Assembly: GCA_949299395.1 (NCBI GenBank)
Contig: CASGAB010000015.1
Coordinates: forward strand, 1-34,627
Reading direction: 5' to 3'
Length of the DNA: 34,627 nt
Source: an uncultured bacterium
GTDB taxonomy: Bacteria > Bacillota_I > Bacilli_A > RFN20 > CAG-826
Below are positions 8,721 through 16,272 of this stretch, in pieces. Numbering within the stretch: the stretch's first letter is position 1; each line of letters opens with the position of its first letter. The notes under the pieces are model-generated. The model was not told the origin of the DNA, made no database searches, and saw nothing but the letters and a program-made list of their open reading frames with translations. Both the position numbers and the translations under genes were made by a program.

Positions 8721-9371
8721 TTATTTTTCAAATTCAGCGATATTATCTTTATTTCCAACGACAACTATCGCATCTTTTTCTTCAAATACATGTTTTGGAG
8801 AAATATTAATATCAATTTCATCATCTCTTTCAATAGCGACAATATTAAGATTGAATTTTCTTCTAATATCACTATCCATTAAGGCGACACCAACGTATCT
8901 TTTTGGAATTTTAATTTCAACGATTTCGATATTTTCGTTTAAAGAAATGAAATCAAGAATATTATTTGAAAGGATCTTTTTAGCTAAACGGTCAGCACTA
9001 TCTTTATCAGGATAAATGACTTCAGCGCCAAGTCTTTCTAAAACTCTCCCTTGTTCTTCACTACCTGCCTTAGCAATAACTTTTTTAACTCCTAAAGAAA
9101 TTACATTTAATGTGGTTAAAATAGAAACATCGATTTTTTCACCAATACAAACAATAACGGTTTCACATTCTTTAAAACCGAGTTCTTCTAAAGTTTCTTG
9201 AGTTAAATCTTCACTAACATAAGCATAATCAGTGAAATTCAAAATTTCTTTGACCTTTTTTTCTTCTTTATCAACACAAATAATTTCTCTACCTTTAGAA
9301 GTTAATTCATGTGCTAAAGACATACCAAATCTTCCTAATCCAATAATTCCAATTGATGCTTTTTCACTCAT
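8721..9371 (-). CDS. ktrA: Potassium uptake regulatory subunit KtrA (RCK domain)
   Basis: A 216-residue cytosolic gating subunit that forms a ring on the KtrB channel. The N-terminal RCK/TrkA-N Rossmann domain shows GLGRFG (residues 11-16) and the acidic residue after strand two (CVDKEE, about 34). An RCK-C domain follows (about 140-216, with KRYVGVALMDSDIRRKFNLN). Length matches single-RCK KtrA/KtrC rather than the ~450-residue duplicated TrkA. It starts 14 bases after ktrB with a good AAGGAG RBS. In relatives, ATP/ADP bind the N-domain and c-di-AMP the C-domain; ligand use here is not established. Confidence 0.95.
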   Translation of the reverse strand: MSEKASIGIIGLGRFGMSLAHELTSKGREIICVDKEEKKVKEILNFTDYAYVSEDLTQETLEELGFKECETVIVCIGEKIDVSILTTLNVISLGVKKVIAKAGSEEQGRVLERLGAEVIYPDKDSADRLAKKILSNNILDFISLNENIEIVEIKIPKRYVGVALMDSDIRRKFNLNIVAIERDDEIDINISPKHVFEEKDAIVVVGNKDNIAEFEK

Positions 9372-9385
9372 AAATAGTCTCCTTT

Positions 9386-10792
9386 TTAACCAATAGGTAA
9401 TTCTTCATCAACGAAACTCCATTTAGGGTTTCTTTTGAGTTTAAATAAAGATAATGAAATAGACATAGGTCCAATTCTTCCAATATACATTAATAAAATT
9501 AAACAAATCTTAGATCCAATTGAGAAATATGGAGTAACACCTGTTGTTAATCCAACTGTAGCAAATGCACTAAATGCATCGAAAACAAAATCAAGTGAAT
9601 CGTAAGTTATTCCATCTTTTGTAACAATATTTCCACCTTCAAAAGCAAAAATCATAAAGATGAAGAATAAAATAAATAAGATTGATAAGAAGAATAAAGT
9701 GAATGCTTTTTGAACAGTATCTTTTGAAATACTTCTTCTAAATGCATGAGGATATTTTCCATCAATTCCACTTCTTATTCTCATAAATAATGCAAATGCT
9801 GTAGTTGTTTTAATACCACCACCAGTACCACCTGGAGAAGCACCAATAAACATTAAAGCATTCATTAATAAGATAGTTGCAATTTTTCCATCATATAAAT
9901 TATAAGTTGTAAAACCAGCAGTTCTTGTTGAAACACTTAAAAAATAACTTTCTAAGAAATTCATTCCTTTATCTTTGCTATTATCGATAAAGTAATCCAT
10001 ATTTTCACTTAAATAAATCGAAACTGTTCCTAAAACTATTAAGAATAAAGTCATCGAAATAACAACTTTTGAATGTAAATTTAATTTTTTAAACTTAAAC
10101 TTTTTAGAAACAATATCGATAACAACTAAATAACCGAGACCACCAAAAATAATTAAGAATGAAATTATTAAATTTAAGAAAATATCATTTGAAAAATTAA
10201 TTAATGAAGAACTTCCAAAAATATCAAACCCAGCATTATTAAAAGCACTTATTGATAAAAAGAAAGCTTGTCCAAAAGCATCGTCAACGCCACTAATTAC
10301 TTCGCTATATAGCGGATTAAAATATAAATCAAAAAATAATAAGAAAGCACCACTAAATTCGGCGATAAATGTAATTAAAAGGTTAAGTAAGAAGATCTTT
10401 TTTAAGCCCTTGAAAGATGATATATTCCAACTTTCCTTAACTAAAGTTTGTTGAGACATTGATAATTTATTAGAAACAATAAGAATAAAAGACATTGCTA
10501 AAGTTGCAGCTCCTAACCCACCAATTTGAATTAAAACTGCAATAACAAATCTTCCAAATAAATTATATGTATCAGCAACCGAAGCATTTGGTAAAGAAAC
10601 TAAACCAGTAACACATGTTGCACTAGTTGATGTAAATAAAGCATCAATATAAGAAACACTTATTCCTTCATTTAAAGAAAAAGGTGCCCATAAAAGTAGG
10701 GAACCAATAAGTATTACAACTAAAAAGGCGATGCATATAAATGCAACCGGCCTTATTTCAAACTTCTTTTTCTTTTCTATAAAAGATTTCAT
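9386..10792 (-). CDS. ktrB: Potassium uptake channel subunit KtrB (TrkH/KtrB family)
   Basis: A 468-residue integral membrane protein with four membrane-pore-membrane repeats. Each pore loop keeps its filter glycine: TSATCVTGL (repeat 1), SAFNNAGFDIFG (2), STRTAGFTTYNL (3) and SAFATVGLTTGVTP (4). The intramembrane loop region of repeat three (IGASPGGTGGGIKTTT) is also typical. It forms a K+ (Na+-coupled) uptake system with ktrA, 14 bases downstream. There is no Shine-Dalgarno; a minus-strand TAATAT (10804-10809) lies 11 nt before the ATG, suggesting a very short or absent leader. Confidence 0.96.
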   Translation of the reverse strand: MKSFIEKKKKFEIRPVAFICIAFLVVILIGSLLLWAPFSLNEGISVSYIDALFTSTSATCVTGLVSLPNASVADTYNLFGRFVIAVLIQIGGLGAATLAMSFILIVSNKLSMSQQTLVKESWNISSFKGLKKIFLLNLLITFIAEFSGAFLLFFDLYFNPLYSEVISGVDDAFGQAFFLSISAFNNAGFDIFGSSSLINFSNDIFLNLIISFLIIFGGLGYLVVIDIVSKKFKFKKLNLHSKVVISMTLFLIVLGTVSIYLSENMDYFIDNSKDKGMNFLESYFLSVSTRTAGFTTYNLYDGKIATILLMNALMFIGASPGGTGGGIKTTTAFALFMRIRSGIDGKYPHAFRRSISKDTVQKAFTLFFLSILFILFFIFMIFAFEGGNIVTKDGITYDSLDFVFDAFSAFATVGLTTGVTPYFSIGSKICLILLMYIGRIGPMSISLSLFKLKRNPKWSFVDEELPIG

Positions 10793-10835
10793 AGGTTATC
10801 TGTATATTATGTAGATCAAAAATTATTTTTAAATT

Positions 10836-11669
10836 TTAAAAACAGCAAATAATGCCACCTTCAAGGGAATAAAAACCCGCTAAACCACGATTAGCAACGA
10901 CTTTTACTTCTTTAAAATCGTATTCTTTTTCAATCATTTCCTTTATAGAATTTGCTACTTCTTCACACTCGGTATGAGAAATAATACAAACACGATTTTT
11001 AATATCTTTACACATCTTTCCGATATTAAAAACTAATCTTTTTGCAGCTCCTTGAACGGTTCTAATTTTTTCTTTAATTTTAATTTCACCTTCATCGCCA
11101 TAACAAAGTGGTTTAATGTTAGCAAGTTGAGCAACAAAAGCAACAACTTTATTCATTCTGCCGTTTTTAACGAGGTTATCAAACTTTTCTAAAATGAATA
11201 AAAGGTTCATTGAATCTCTAAATTCTTCTAACTTTTTACTAATTTCTTTAAAAGATAAGCCTTCTTTAATAAGTTTAACTGCCTCAATAACTAATTGTTC
11301 AATACTTCCACAAACTAATTTTGAATTTAAAACGAAGATATTATCTTTATTTTCAGAAGTATCTTTTGCAATTAAGGCACTATTATAAGAGCCTGATAAT
11401 TTAGATGAGATAGTAAAAATAAAATAATATTCACTTCCTTCAAGATGATTTAAAAAATCTTGTGGTGAAGGGCAAGATGATTTTGCATTATCCTTACTTT
11501 TAGATAAATCAACTAACATTTGGTGAACATCTAAGTTTTCATCATCAATATATTCTTTCCCATCAAATCTAATTGTTAAAGGTGCAACACTAAATCCGAT
11601 ATCGTTTTCATTTTTTAAATAATCTTTAGTTAGATTTGAAGAGGAATCAACAATAATTTTAAATTTCAT
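10836..11669 (-). CDS. DegV family fatty-acid-binding protein
   Basis: A 277-residue cytosolic protein of the DegV (FakB-like) family, which binds a fatty acid and in characterised species presents it to the kinase FakA. Seen: N-terminal IIVDSSSNLT (residues 5-14), the SCPSPQDFL segment, TISSKLSGSYNSA, and the NGRMNKVVAFVAQLANIKPL helix typical of the second domain. Length is usual (about 280). It stands alone, ahead of ktrB on the same strand; RBS AAGGA lies upstream. No fakA is in the window, so the partnership is only expected. Confidence 0.93.
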   Translation of the reverse strand: MKFKIIVDSSSNLTKDYLKNENDIGFSVAPLTIRFDGKEYIDDENLDVHQMLVDLSKSKDNAKSSCPSPQDFLNHLEGSEYYFIFTISSKLSGSYNSALIAKDTSENKDNIFVLNSKLVCGSIEQLVIEAVKLIKEGLSFKEISKKLEEFRDSMNLLFILEKFDNLVKNGRMNKVVAFVAQLANIKPLCYGDEGEIKIKEKIRTVQGAAKRLVFNIGKMCKDIKNRVCIISHTECEEVANSIKEMIEKEYDFKEVKVVANRGLAGFYSLEGGIICCF

Positions 11670-11793
11670 TTTAAATAAAATCCTTCCTTTAAGTCTAAAT
11701 TATCTCACGAAGTTAAAAATAAATAAATATTTAAACTTTTCTCTACTTAAAGATTATAAAAAATAATAAAATTAAAAAGGGCATTAGAAAAAT

Positions 11794-12417
11794 ATGGCAA
11801 AATTAATTTTAGTTGGCGGCGGCTCCGCTAGTGGAAAGACTTATGTTATCGATGAAGTTATTAAAATCATCGGAACTGATAACGTCTGTCATTTTTCAAT
11901 TGATGATTATTATAAAGATTTAGGTGATTTACCTTTTGAAGAAAGAAAAAAGCAAAACTTTGATCACCCTAAAGCCTTCGATTGGAAATATATGTTTGAA
12001 CAACTTTCTGATTTAAAAAACGACAAAGCTATTGATAAACCACTTTATGATTATGCAATTCATAATCGTAGTAAAGAAACTGAACACGTTGAACCTAAAA
12101 AACTTATTATTGTTGAAGGAATTATGGGTTTAGTTAATAAAAAAGTTCGAGATTTAGGTGATTTAAAAGTCTTTATTAATGCTTCTAGAGAAAGAAGACT
12201 TGTTAGACGTTTAGATAGAGATATCAAAGAAAGAGGAAGAGATAGAGATAATATCCTCGATCAATATTTTTCTACCGTTCAACCAATGTATGAAGAAATT
12301 ATTGGACCATCCCAATATTATGCTGATTTAATCATTAATAACGATGGTTATGATAATAAATCTATTGAAGTATTAGGTGCCGTATTAAAAGCATTCTTAA
12401 ATGATGAAATACACTAA
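11794..12417 (+). CDS. udk: Uridine kinase family protein
   Basis: A 207-residue P-loop kinase, probably phosphorylating uridine/cytidine in pyrimidine salvage. The Walker A motif GGSASGKT is at residues 9-16; SIDDYYKDLGDLP (about 35-47), then NFDHPKAFDW are signatures of the uridine kinase/phosphoribulokinase fold; LIIVEGIMGL and RRLVRRLDRDIKERGRD give Walker B and the lid arginines. Length fits Udk (~210). The gene is transcribed away from degV and converges on the membrane-protein gene at 12430, sharing a terminator. Only a weak AAGGG lies about 14 nt before the ATG. Confidence 0.9.
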   Translation: MAKLILVGGGSASGKTYVIDEVIKIIGTDNVCHFSIDDYYKDLGDLPFEERKKQNFDHPKAFDWKYMFEQLSDLKNDKAIDKPLYDYAIHNRSKETEHVEPKKLIIVEGIMGLVNKKVRDLGDLKVFINASRERRLVRRLDRDIKERGRDRDNILDQYFSTVQPMYEEIIGPSQYYADLIINNDGYDNKSIEVLGAVLKAFLNDEIH

Positions 12418-12441
12418 AAAAAGATGAGGCTAGTCCTCATC
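12416..12441. terminator. Shared bidirectional terminator, overlapping a stop codon
   Basis: GATGAGG-CTAGT-CCTCATC (12423-12441) forms a 7-bp stem. Plus strand: CTTTTCTTC follows. Minus strand: seven T residues follow (complement of 12416-12422). The loop contains the TAG stop of the minus-strand gene, so the last codons of that gene build the terminator. It serves udk and the convergent gene at 12430. Confidence 0.85.
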
Positions 12442-13026
12442 CTTTTCTTCATCGATTTCAATGGTTACATCATCATCGATATAACTATTCTTTTTCTTTT
12501 CTTTATTAATTTGAATAATTGATCCAGCAATTGCATAAAAAATAGGAATAATAAATAAAATTACCCAATATGGATGCCAACCCTGATTATTAGGAAGTAA
12601 AGTTCCTAAAAAGAAATAAGTAGTTAAAGCTATCCAAGTAATCGGAAAGCGATTAATTTTTCTTAATCCAATTGCTTTAATTAATCCTTCAGGAATTAAA
12701 ATAGTAAGGAATAATGGCCACATTGTTTCCCAACATCCTTCAATAAAAATACCTAAAACGACATAAATTACAGCAATAATTAAAGCCATTATTCCAGTAA
12801 TTAAATCGGCAACTTTTTTAATAATTCTTTTATTTTTAGCTTTTTCACTATAAACGACTTTCCGTTTGCCATTATCATTAACAAAGTCATAATTTTCATC
12901 ACAATTTGATGAACTACCATCACTAATATTTATTCCATCTTTATTGATAGAGAGAAATGTTTCATCTTCTCGATCGTTAATAAAAATTCCTTTTTTAGAA
13001 ACATGAACAAATGGTCCGCTTCCCAT
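12430..13026 (-). CDS. Membrane protein with C-terminal helices, overlapping the XRE regulator
   Basis: The frame is open from a GTG at 13050, but an ATG at 13026 gives a more plausible 198-residue protein. Neither start has a good RBS, so translational coupling with the upstream regulator is likely. The N-terminal ~75 residues are polar with repeated beta-like units (FVHVSKKGIFINDRED, then FLSINKDGINISDGS). Three or four hydrophobic segments follow (VADLITGIMALIIAVIYVVLG, then ETMWPLFLTILI, TWIALTTYFFLGTLL and YWVILFIIPIFYAIAGSII), then a charged tail. This architecture resembles the C-terminal half of XRE-membrane fusion regulators. It overlaps the regulator by 32 bases in the +1 frame; see findings. 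Confidence 0.75.
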   Translation of the reverse strand: MGSGPFVHVSKKGIFINDREDETFLSINKDGINISDGSSSNCDENYDFVNDNGKRKVVYSEKAKNKRIIKKVADLITGIMALIIAVIYVVLGIFIEGCWETMWPLFLTILIPEGLIKAIGLRKINRFPITWIALTTYFFLGTLLPNNQGWHPYWVILFIIPIFYAIAGSIIQINKEKKKNSYIDDDVTIEIDEEKDED

Positions 13027-13255
13027 TTTCTTTATAACAATCCTCAACACTTTTTGTAGTATTGATTAAATCATCGACTGAAACTTGATAAATTTTTGCC
13101 ATTTCTTGAACAAATTCAATTGAAGGAGATGAATCACCACTTTCCCAATTGCAAATGCTTTGTCTAGAGACTTGTAATTTATTAGCAAGTTCTTCTTGCG
13201 ATAATTGATTTCTTTTTCTAAATTCAGCTAATCTTTTTCCTAATTCGACACCCAT
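12995..13255 (-). CDS. XRE-family helix-turn-helix regulator
   Basis: An 86-residue DNA-binding protein consisting of one Cro/C1-type HTH: LAEFRKRNQLSQEELANKLQ, then VSRQSICNWESGDSSPS and IYQVSVDDLIN. The ATG at 13255 is preferred over the upstream in-frame GTG at 13270, because GAGGTG lies about 7-8 nt before it. The last ~15 residues (CYKENGKRTICSCF) look like read-out of a wrong frame, since the overlapping frame continues with domain-like sequence. It probably controls its own operon and perhaps the divergent PAP2 gene through the TTTACAT motifs in the intergenic region. Confidence 0.9.
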   Translation of the reverse strand: MGVELGKRLAEFRKRNQLSQEELANKLQVSRQSICNWESGDSSPSIEFVQEMAKIYQVSVDDLINTTKSVEDCYKENGKRTICSCF

Positions 13256-13317
13256 AAATAAGCACCTCACTTAATTTAAGTTTAAAGTTAAACAACAAAA
13301 AATAAAGAGAAATTATC

Positions 13318-13426
13318 TTTACATTAATCTTTACAAAAATGTAAATAATATTTTACATGAAAGAAAATGCGATAATTATCGATATTATTTTTACATACCG
13401 ATTAAATAATCAAAAATTAGTGTAAA
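13318..13426. promoter_or_regulatory. Cluster of TTTACA(T) motifs, candidate operator array
   Basis: In the divergent 179-bp gap between the XRE regulator and the PAP2 gene, TTTACA(T) occurs at 13318, 13330, 13352 and 13390 and its inverse TGTAAA at 13340 and 13421. The copies at 13330-13345 form a perfect inverted repeat TTTACA-AAAA-TGTAAA. A separate perfect palindrome CGATAATTATCG lies at 13370-13381. The repeats are seen directly; that they bind the adjacent XRE protein is inferred. Confidence 0.55.
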
Positions 13427-13434
13427 TTAATTTT

Positions 13435-14073
13435 ATGAATAAATATAATTTAGATATGGTTACATTTTTATCAATGAGGAATCCATTTGATGATTCCATA
13501 ACAAATTTTTTTAAACAATTTATTGAAAATCCAGAATGGATAAATTGGATGACAATTATTTCCTGTTTTTTCGTTTTCTTTTATGTAATTGCCGTGATGT
13601 TTTTGTTTAAAAAAGAAAACAGAATGATTGGAATTTTAATGCTCATTTCACTTGTAGTTGCTTTTATTTTAAATGATTTAATTCTTAAAAAAGCATTTAC
13701 TCGTGATCGTCCTTTTATAGCCTTAGGAATAGAACCACCTGGATTTTTTATTGATGGGTATTCTTTTCCAAGCGGTCATTCAGTAACTGTTTCAGCTGGA
13801 TTTTTCGCCTTCCTTTTATACTTTTTAATAATTGAAAAAGGAAAAAATAAGGTCCATATTGCTTATTCAGTTATTTTTGGACTTATTGCATTTGGAGTAA
13901 TGTTATCTAGAATTGCACTTTTACACCACTACTTTACCGATTGTTTAATGGGTATGGCAGAAGGTTTAATCGTTGCTTTAATAGTTATTTTTACTTATAA
14001 ATTTATTCTTTATCAAAAAGCGAAGAAAGAGTATCTTCAAAATGAACATATTGATGAAGAGCAATCTTCTTAA
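13435..14073 (+). CDS. PAP2-family membrane phosphatase
   Basis: A 212-residue membrane enzyme of the type 2 phosphatidic acid phosphatase family, acting on lipid phosphates such as undecaprenyl diphosphate or phosphatidic/phosphatidylglycerol phosphate. All three catalytic motifs are present: KX6RP (Lys85-Arg92-Pro93), PSGH (residues 112-115) and SRX5HX3D (Ser158, Arg159, His165, Asp169). About five hydrophobic helices. There is no Shine-Dalgarno upstream of the ATG. Its last 71 bases overlap, antisense, the 3' end of the HAD gene. Substrate cannot be told from sequence. Confidence 0.93.
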   Translation: MNKYNLDMVTFLSMRNPFDDSITNFFKQFIENPEWINWMTIISCFFVFFYVIAVMFLFKKENRMIGILMLISLVVAFILNDLILKKAFTRDRPFIALGIEPPGFFIDGYSFPSGHSVTVSAGFFAFLLYFLIIEKGKNKVHIAYSVIFGLIAFGVMLSRIALLHHYFTDCLMGMAEGLIVALIVIFTYKFILYQKAKKEYLQNEHIDEEQSS

Positions 14074-14794
14074 CGCTATCTAAACTATCATTTGGGCAAT
14101 AACTATTCTCAGTAAGTTTTAACATTGAAATATCATTTTCTCCATCACCAAAAACATATAAAGCTAAATCGTTAATTTTAAATCTATCAAGAACATATTT
14201 AACTGCTTCCCCTTTATTTCCGTTAAGTGGAGAAACATCGATCCAGCGATTGTTAGCATCAAAAACTTCAATATCACTATATTTTTTATTTAATGAATCA
14301 TAAATTTCATAAAATAGAGTATCCATTTTCTCTTTGAAAATGGATATTTTTATTATGTCTTTTCCATTAAAATATTCGATTAACTTCATTAAATCTATAT
14401 TTTTATAACGAGGAGTTTCTTCTTCGTCAATATAAATCTCATCATTTTCATAATAAATTGCTTCAAATGGCGTCGAAATCAAAATAGCGATTAAATCTTT
14501 TTTATAACCATATAAAAATTTAATAATATCGATTGCTTCATCATGATTAAATTTATTTATTTTTAAAAATTCTTCATTAAATACAATTTGATTACCATTT
14601 TCACTAATATAAATTATTCTTTTATCATAATTAAAAATCTTAAATAAATTACGATAAGTTCTTCCACTTGCGACAATTAAATAAGAATCATTATTTAAAA
14701 CTTTTAAATATGCTTCTTTAACTTCTTTTCTAAATTCTTGTTCACCTGATTTCATTGATGTTCCATCAACATCACTAACAATAATCTTTTTCAT
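14003..14794 (-). CDS. HAD-superfamily (Cof-type, class IIB) phosphatase
   Basis: A 263-residue cytosolic phosphatase. Motif I is DVDGT with nucleophile Asp8 and acid/base Asp10; VASGRT (about 42-47) is motif II; a lysine in GNKGEAVKYVL is motif III; GDGENDISML is motif IV. The layout, with a cap domain between motifs II and III, is that of Cof/YkrA sugar-phosphate phosphatases. Length is typical. No Shine-Dalgarno is present; TAAAAT boxes lie on the minus strand at 14805-14810 and 14815-14820, the first only 10 nt before the ATG. The 3' end overlaps the convergent PAP2 gene. Confidence 0.92.
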   Translation of the reverse strand: MKKIIVSDVDGTSMKSGEQEFRKEVKEAYLKVLNNDSYLIVASGRTYRNLFKIFNYDKRIIYISENGNQIVFNEEFLKINKFNHDEAIDIIKFLYGYKKDLIAILISTPFEAIYYENDEIYIDEEETPRYKNIDLMKLIEYFNGKDIIKISIFKEKMDTLFYEIYDSLNKKYSDIEVFDANNRWIDVSPLNGNKGEAVKYVLDRFKINDLALYVFGDGENDISMLKLTENSYCPNDSLDSVKKIALHQYVHFEDTLSSLFDKE

Positions 14795-14864
14795 ACCGCA
14801 ATTAATTTTAGCAAATTTTACTTTCTTTTTCTTTAGCTAATTATTTTTAATAAAATAATTTTTA

Positions 14865-16100
14865 ATGTATAAAGAAAAAGCCAACATTTTATATGGGCAA
14901 AGCGGCGGTCCAACTAGTGTTATCAATACTTCTTTTTTAGGTTTAATCAAAGAAGCAAGTAAACATCCTGATAAGATCGATAAAATTATCTGCATGCATT
15001 ATGGAATTGAAGGATTATTAAACGAAGATTTATTCGTAATTAATCCTAAAAATTTTGAAAACTATAAAAAGTTAGAAAATACTTCTGGAGCTTTTTTTGG
15101 AAGTAACCGCTATAAATTAAAAAAGTTTAATGAAGATGAAACAGATTATAAAAAAATCTTAAAAATCTTTAAAAAATATAATATCCGCTACTTCTTTTAT
15201 AATGGCGGAAACGATTCAATGGATACCATCAATAAAATTGATGAATATTTAAAACGCAACAACTATAAATGCGACACAATTGGAATTCCTAAAACAATCG
15301 ATAACGATTTAATGGGTACCGATTTTTCTTTTGGTTTCCCTTCAAGTGCAAAATTTGTAATAAATTCTATCATTAATATTTATAACGACGACGCCTCTTA
15401 TAAAAAAGGAAGGGTCAATATTGTTGAAGTCATGGGAAGAAATGCCGGATGGTTAACAGCTTCAAGTAAAGTTTTAGAAGATTTTAATATAACTGTTGAT
15501 TTAATTTATCTTCCTGAATTTACTTTTAAGGTTGATGAGTTCTTAACAAAAGTAAAAGAAATATACGATAAAAAAGGTCATTGCTTAGTCGTAGTTAGTG
15601 AAGGAATAAAAAACGAAAACAACAAACTTGTTTATCAAGCCAACTTAAAAAAAGATGAATTTAACCATCACTCTTTAGGTGGAGTTTCTTCTTATCTTGC
15701 TTCATTAGTTGAAGAAAAACTTGGCTTTAAAGTTAGAGGAATAGAATTATCACTTCTTCAAAGAGCTAATTCTTTTTCGCCATCTAAAGTCGATTTAACT
15801 TTAGCAAAAAGAGCTTCTTCTTTTGCATTAAGAAATGTTTTAAGAAAAGATATCAATAGCAAAATGATTAAGATCGGTTATAAAAATGATGGAAAATATG
15901 TTTTTGCTTTCACAAGTATCAATGACGTTGCAAATAAGGAAAGAAAAATGGATGAAACATATTTAGATTATGAAAACAAAGTAATCAAAAATGAATATAA
16001 AGATTACATCAAAAGATTAATCAAAGGAAAAGTTGATACATTTAATGAAAACGGAGTTATTGATTTTTTAAAAAATGATTCCGGACCGGCATATAAATAA
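14865..16100 (+). CDS. 6-phosphofructokinase, pyrophosphate-dependent type
   Basis: A 411-residue phosphofructokinase that phosphorylates fructose-6-phosphate at the committed step of glycolysis. YGQSGGPTSVIN (residues 10-21) forms the phosphoryl-donor loop. GGNDSMD (114-120) has Asp where ATP-PFKs have Gly in GGDGS, and PKTIDND (142-148) has Lys where ATP-PFKs have Gly in PGTIDND. Both substitutions are established markers of PPi use. GRNAGWLTA and the C-terminal substrate motifs are present. Length exceeds the bacterial ATP-PFK (~320) and suits PPi-PFK. No RBS: TAAAAT (14851-14856) ends 8 nt before the ATG. PPi preference is inferred from these residues. Confidence 0.92.
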   Translation: MYKEKANILYGQSGGPTSVINTSFLGLIKEASKHPDKIDKIICMHYGIEGLLNEDLFVINPKNFENYKKLENTSGAFFGSNRYKLKKFNEDETDYKKILKIFKKYNIRYFFYNGGNDSMDTINKIDEYLKRNNYKCDTIGIPKTIDNDLMGTDFSFGFPSSAKFVINSIINIYNDDASYKKGRVNIVEVMGRNAGWLTASSKVLEDFNITVDLIYLPEFTFKVDEFLTKVKEIYDKKGHCLVVVSEGIKNENNKLVYQANLKKDEFNHHSLGGVSSYLASLVEEKLGFKVRGIELSLLQRANSFSPSKVDLTLAKRASSFALRNVLRKDINSKMIKIGYKNDGKYVFAFTSINDVANKERKMDETYLDYENKVIKNEYKDYIKRLIKGKVDTFNENGVIDFLKNDSGPAYK

Positions 16101-16130
16101 AATAAGAACGGGGAACGTTCTTATTTTATT
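16101..16130 (+). terminator. Terminator after the phosphofructokinase gene
   Basis: AATAAGAACG-GGGAA-CGTTCTTATT is a perfect 10-bp stem starting right after the stop codon, followed by TTATTTATT. Strong stem, modest T run. Confidence 0.8.
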
Positions 16131-16237
16131 TATAAAAGGATTCCCCACCACCCCCTGTATATATCGCCTGTAATATACAGGAATGTAACGAAGAACCGAT
16201 TTTATGCAAAATTATAAAAAAATTAATATTATCTTAA
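16131..16237. other. Unassigned intergenic segment with C-rich run and perfect hairpin
   Basis: Between two convergent terminators lies a stretch unlike its surroundings: TTCCCCACCACCCCC (16141-16155), then a perfect 9-bp inverted repeat CCTGTATAT/ATATACAGG (16154-16162 and 16173-16181) with a 10-nt loop, and no T run after it on either strand. No reading frame or RNA family that I recognise. It may be a small RNA, a mobile-element remnant or a protein-binding site. Confidence 0.35.
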
Positions 16238-16268
16238 TAAAAAATCGACTTTGTATAAGTCGATTTTT
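16238..16268 (-). terminator. Terminator after the endonuclease I gene
   Basis: AAAAATCGACTT (16240-16251) pairs perfectly with AAGTCGATTTTT (16257-16268) around a 5-nt loop. On the minus strand the stem ends in a T run. It ends the transcript of the nuclease gene and could also act on plus-strand read-through. Confidence 0.8.
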
Positions 16269-16272
16269 ATAA

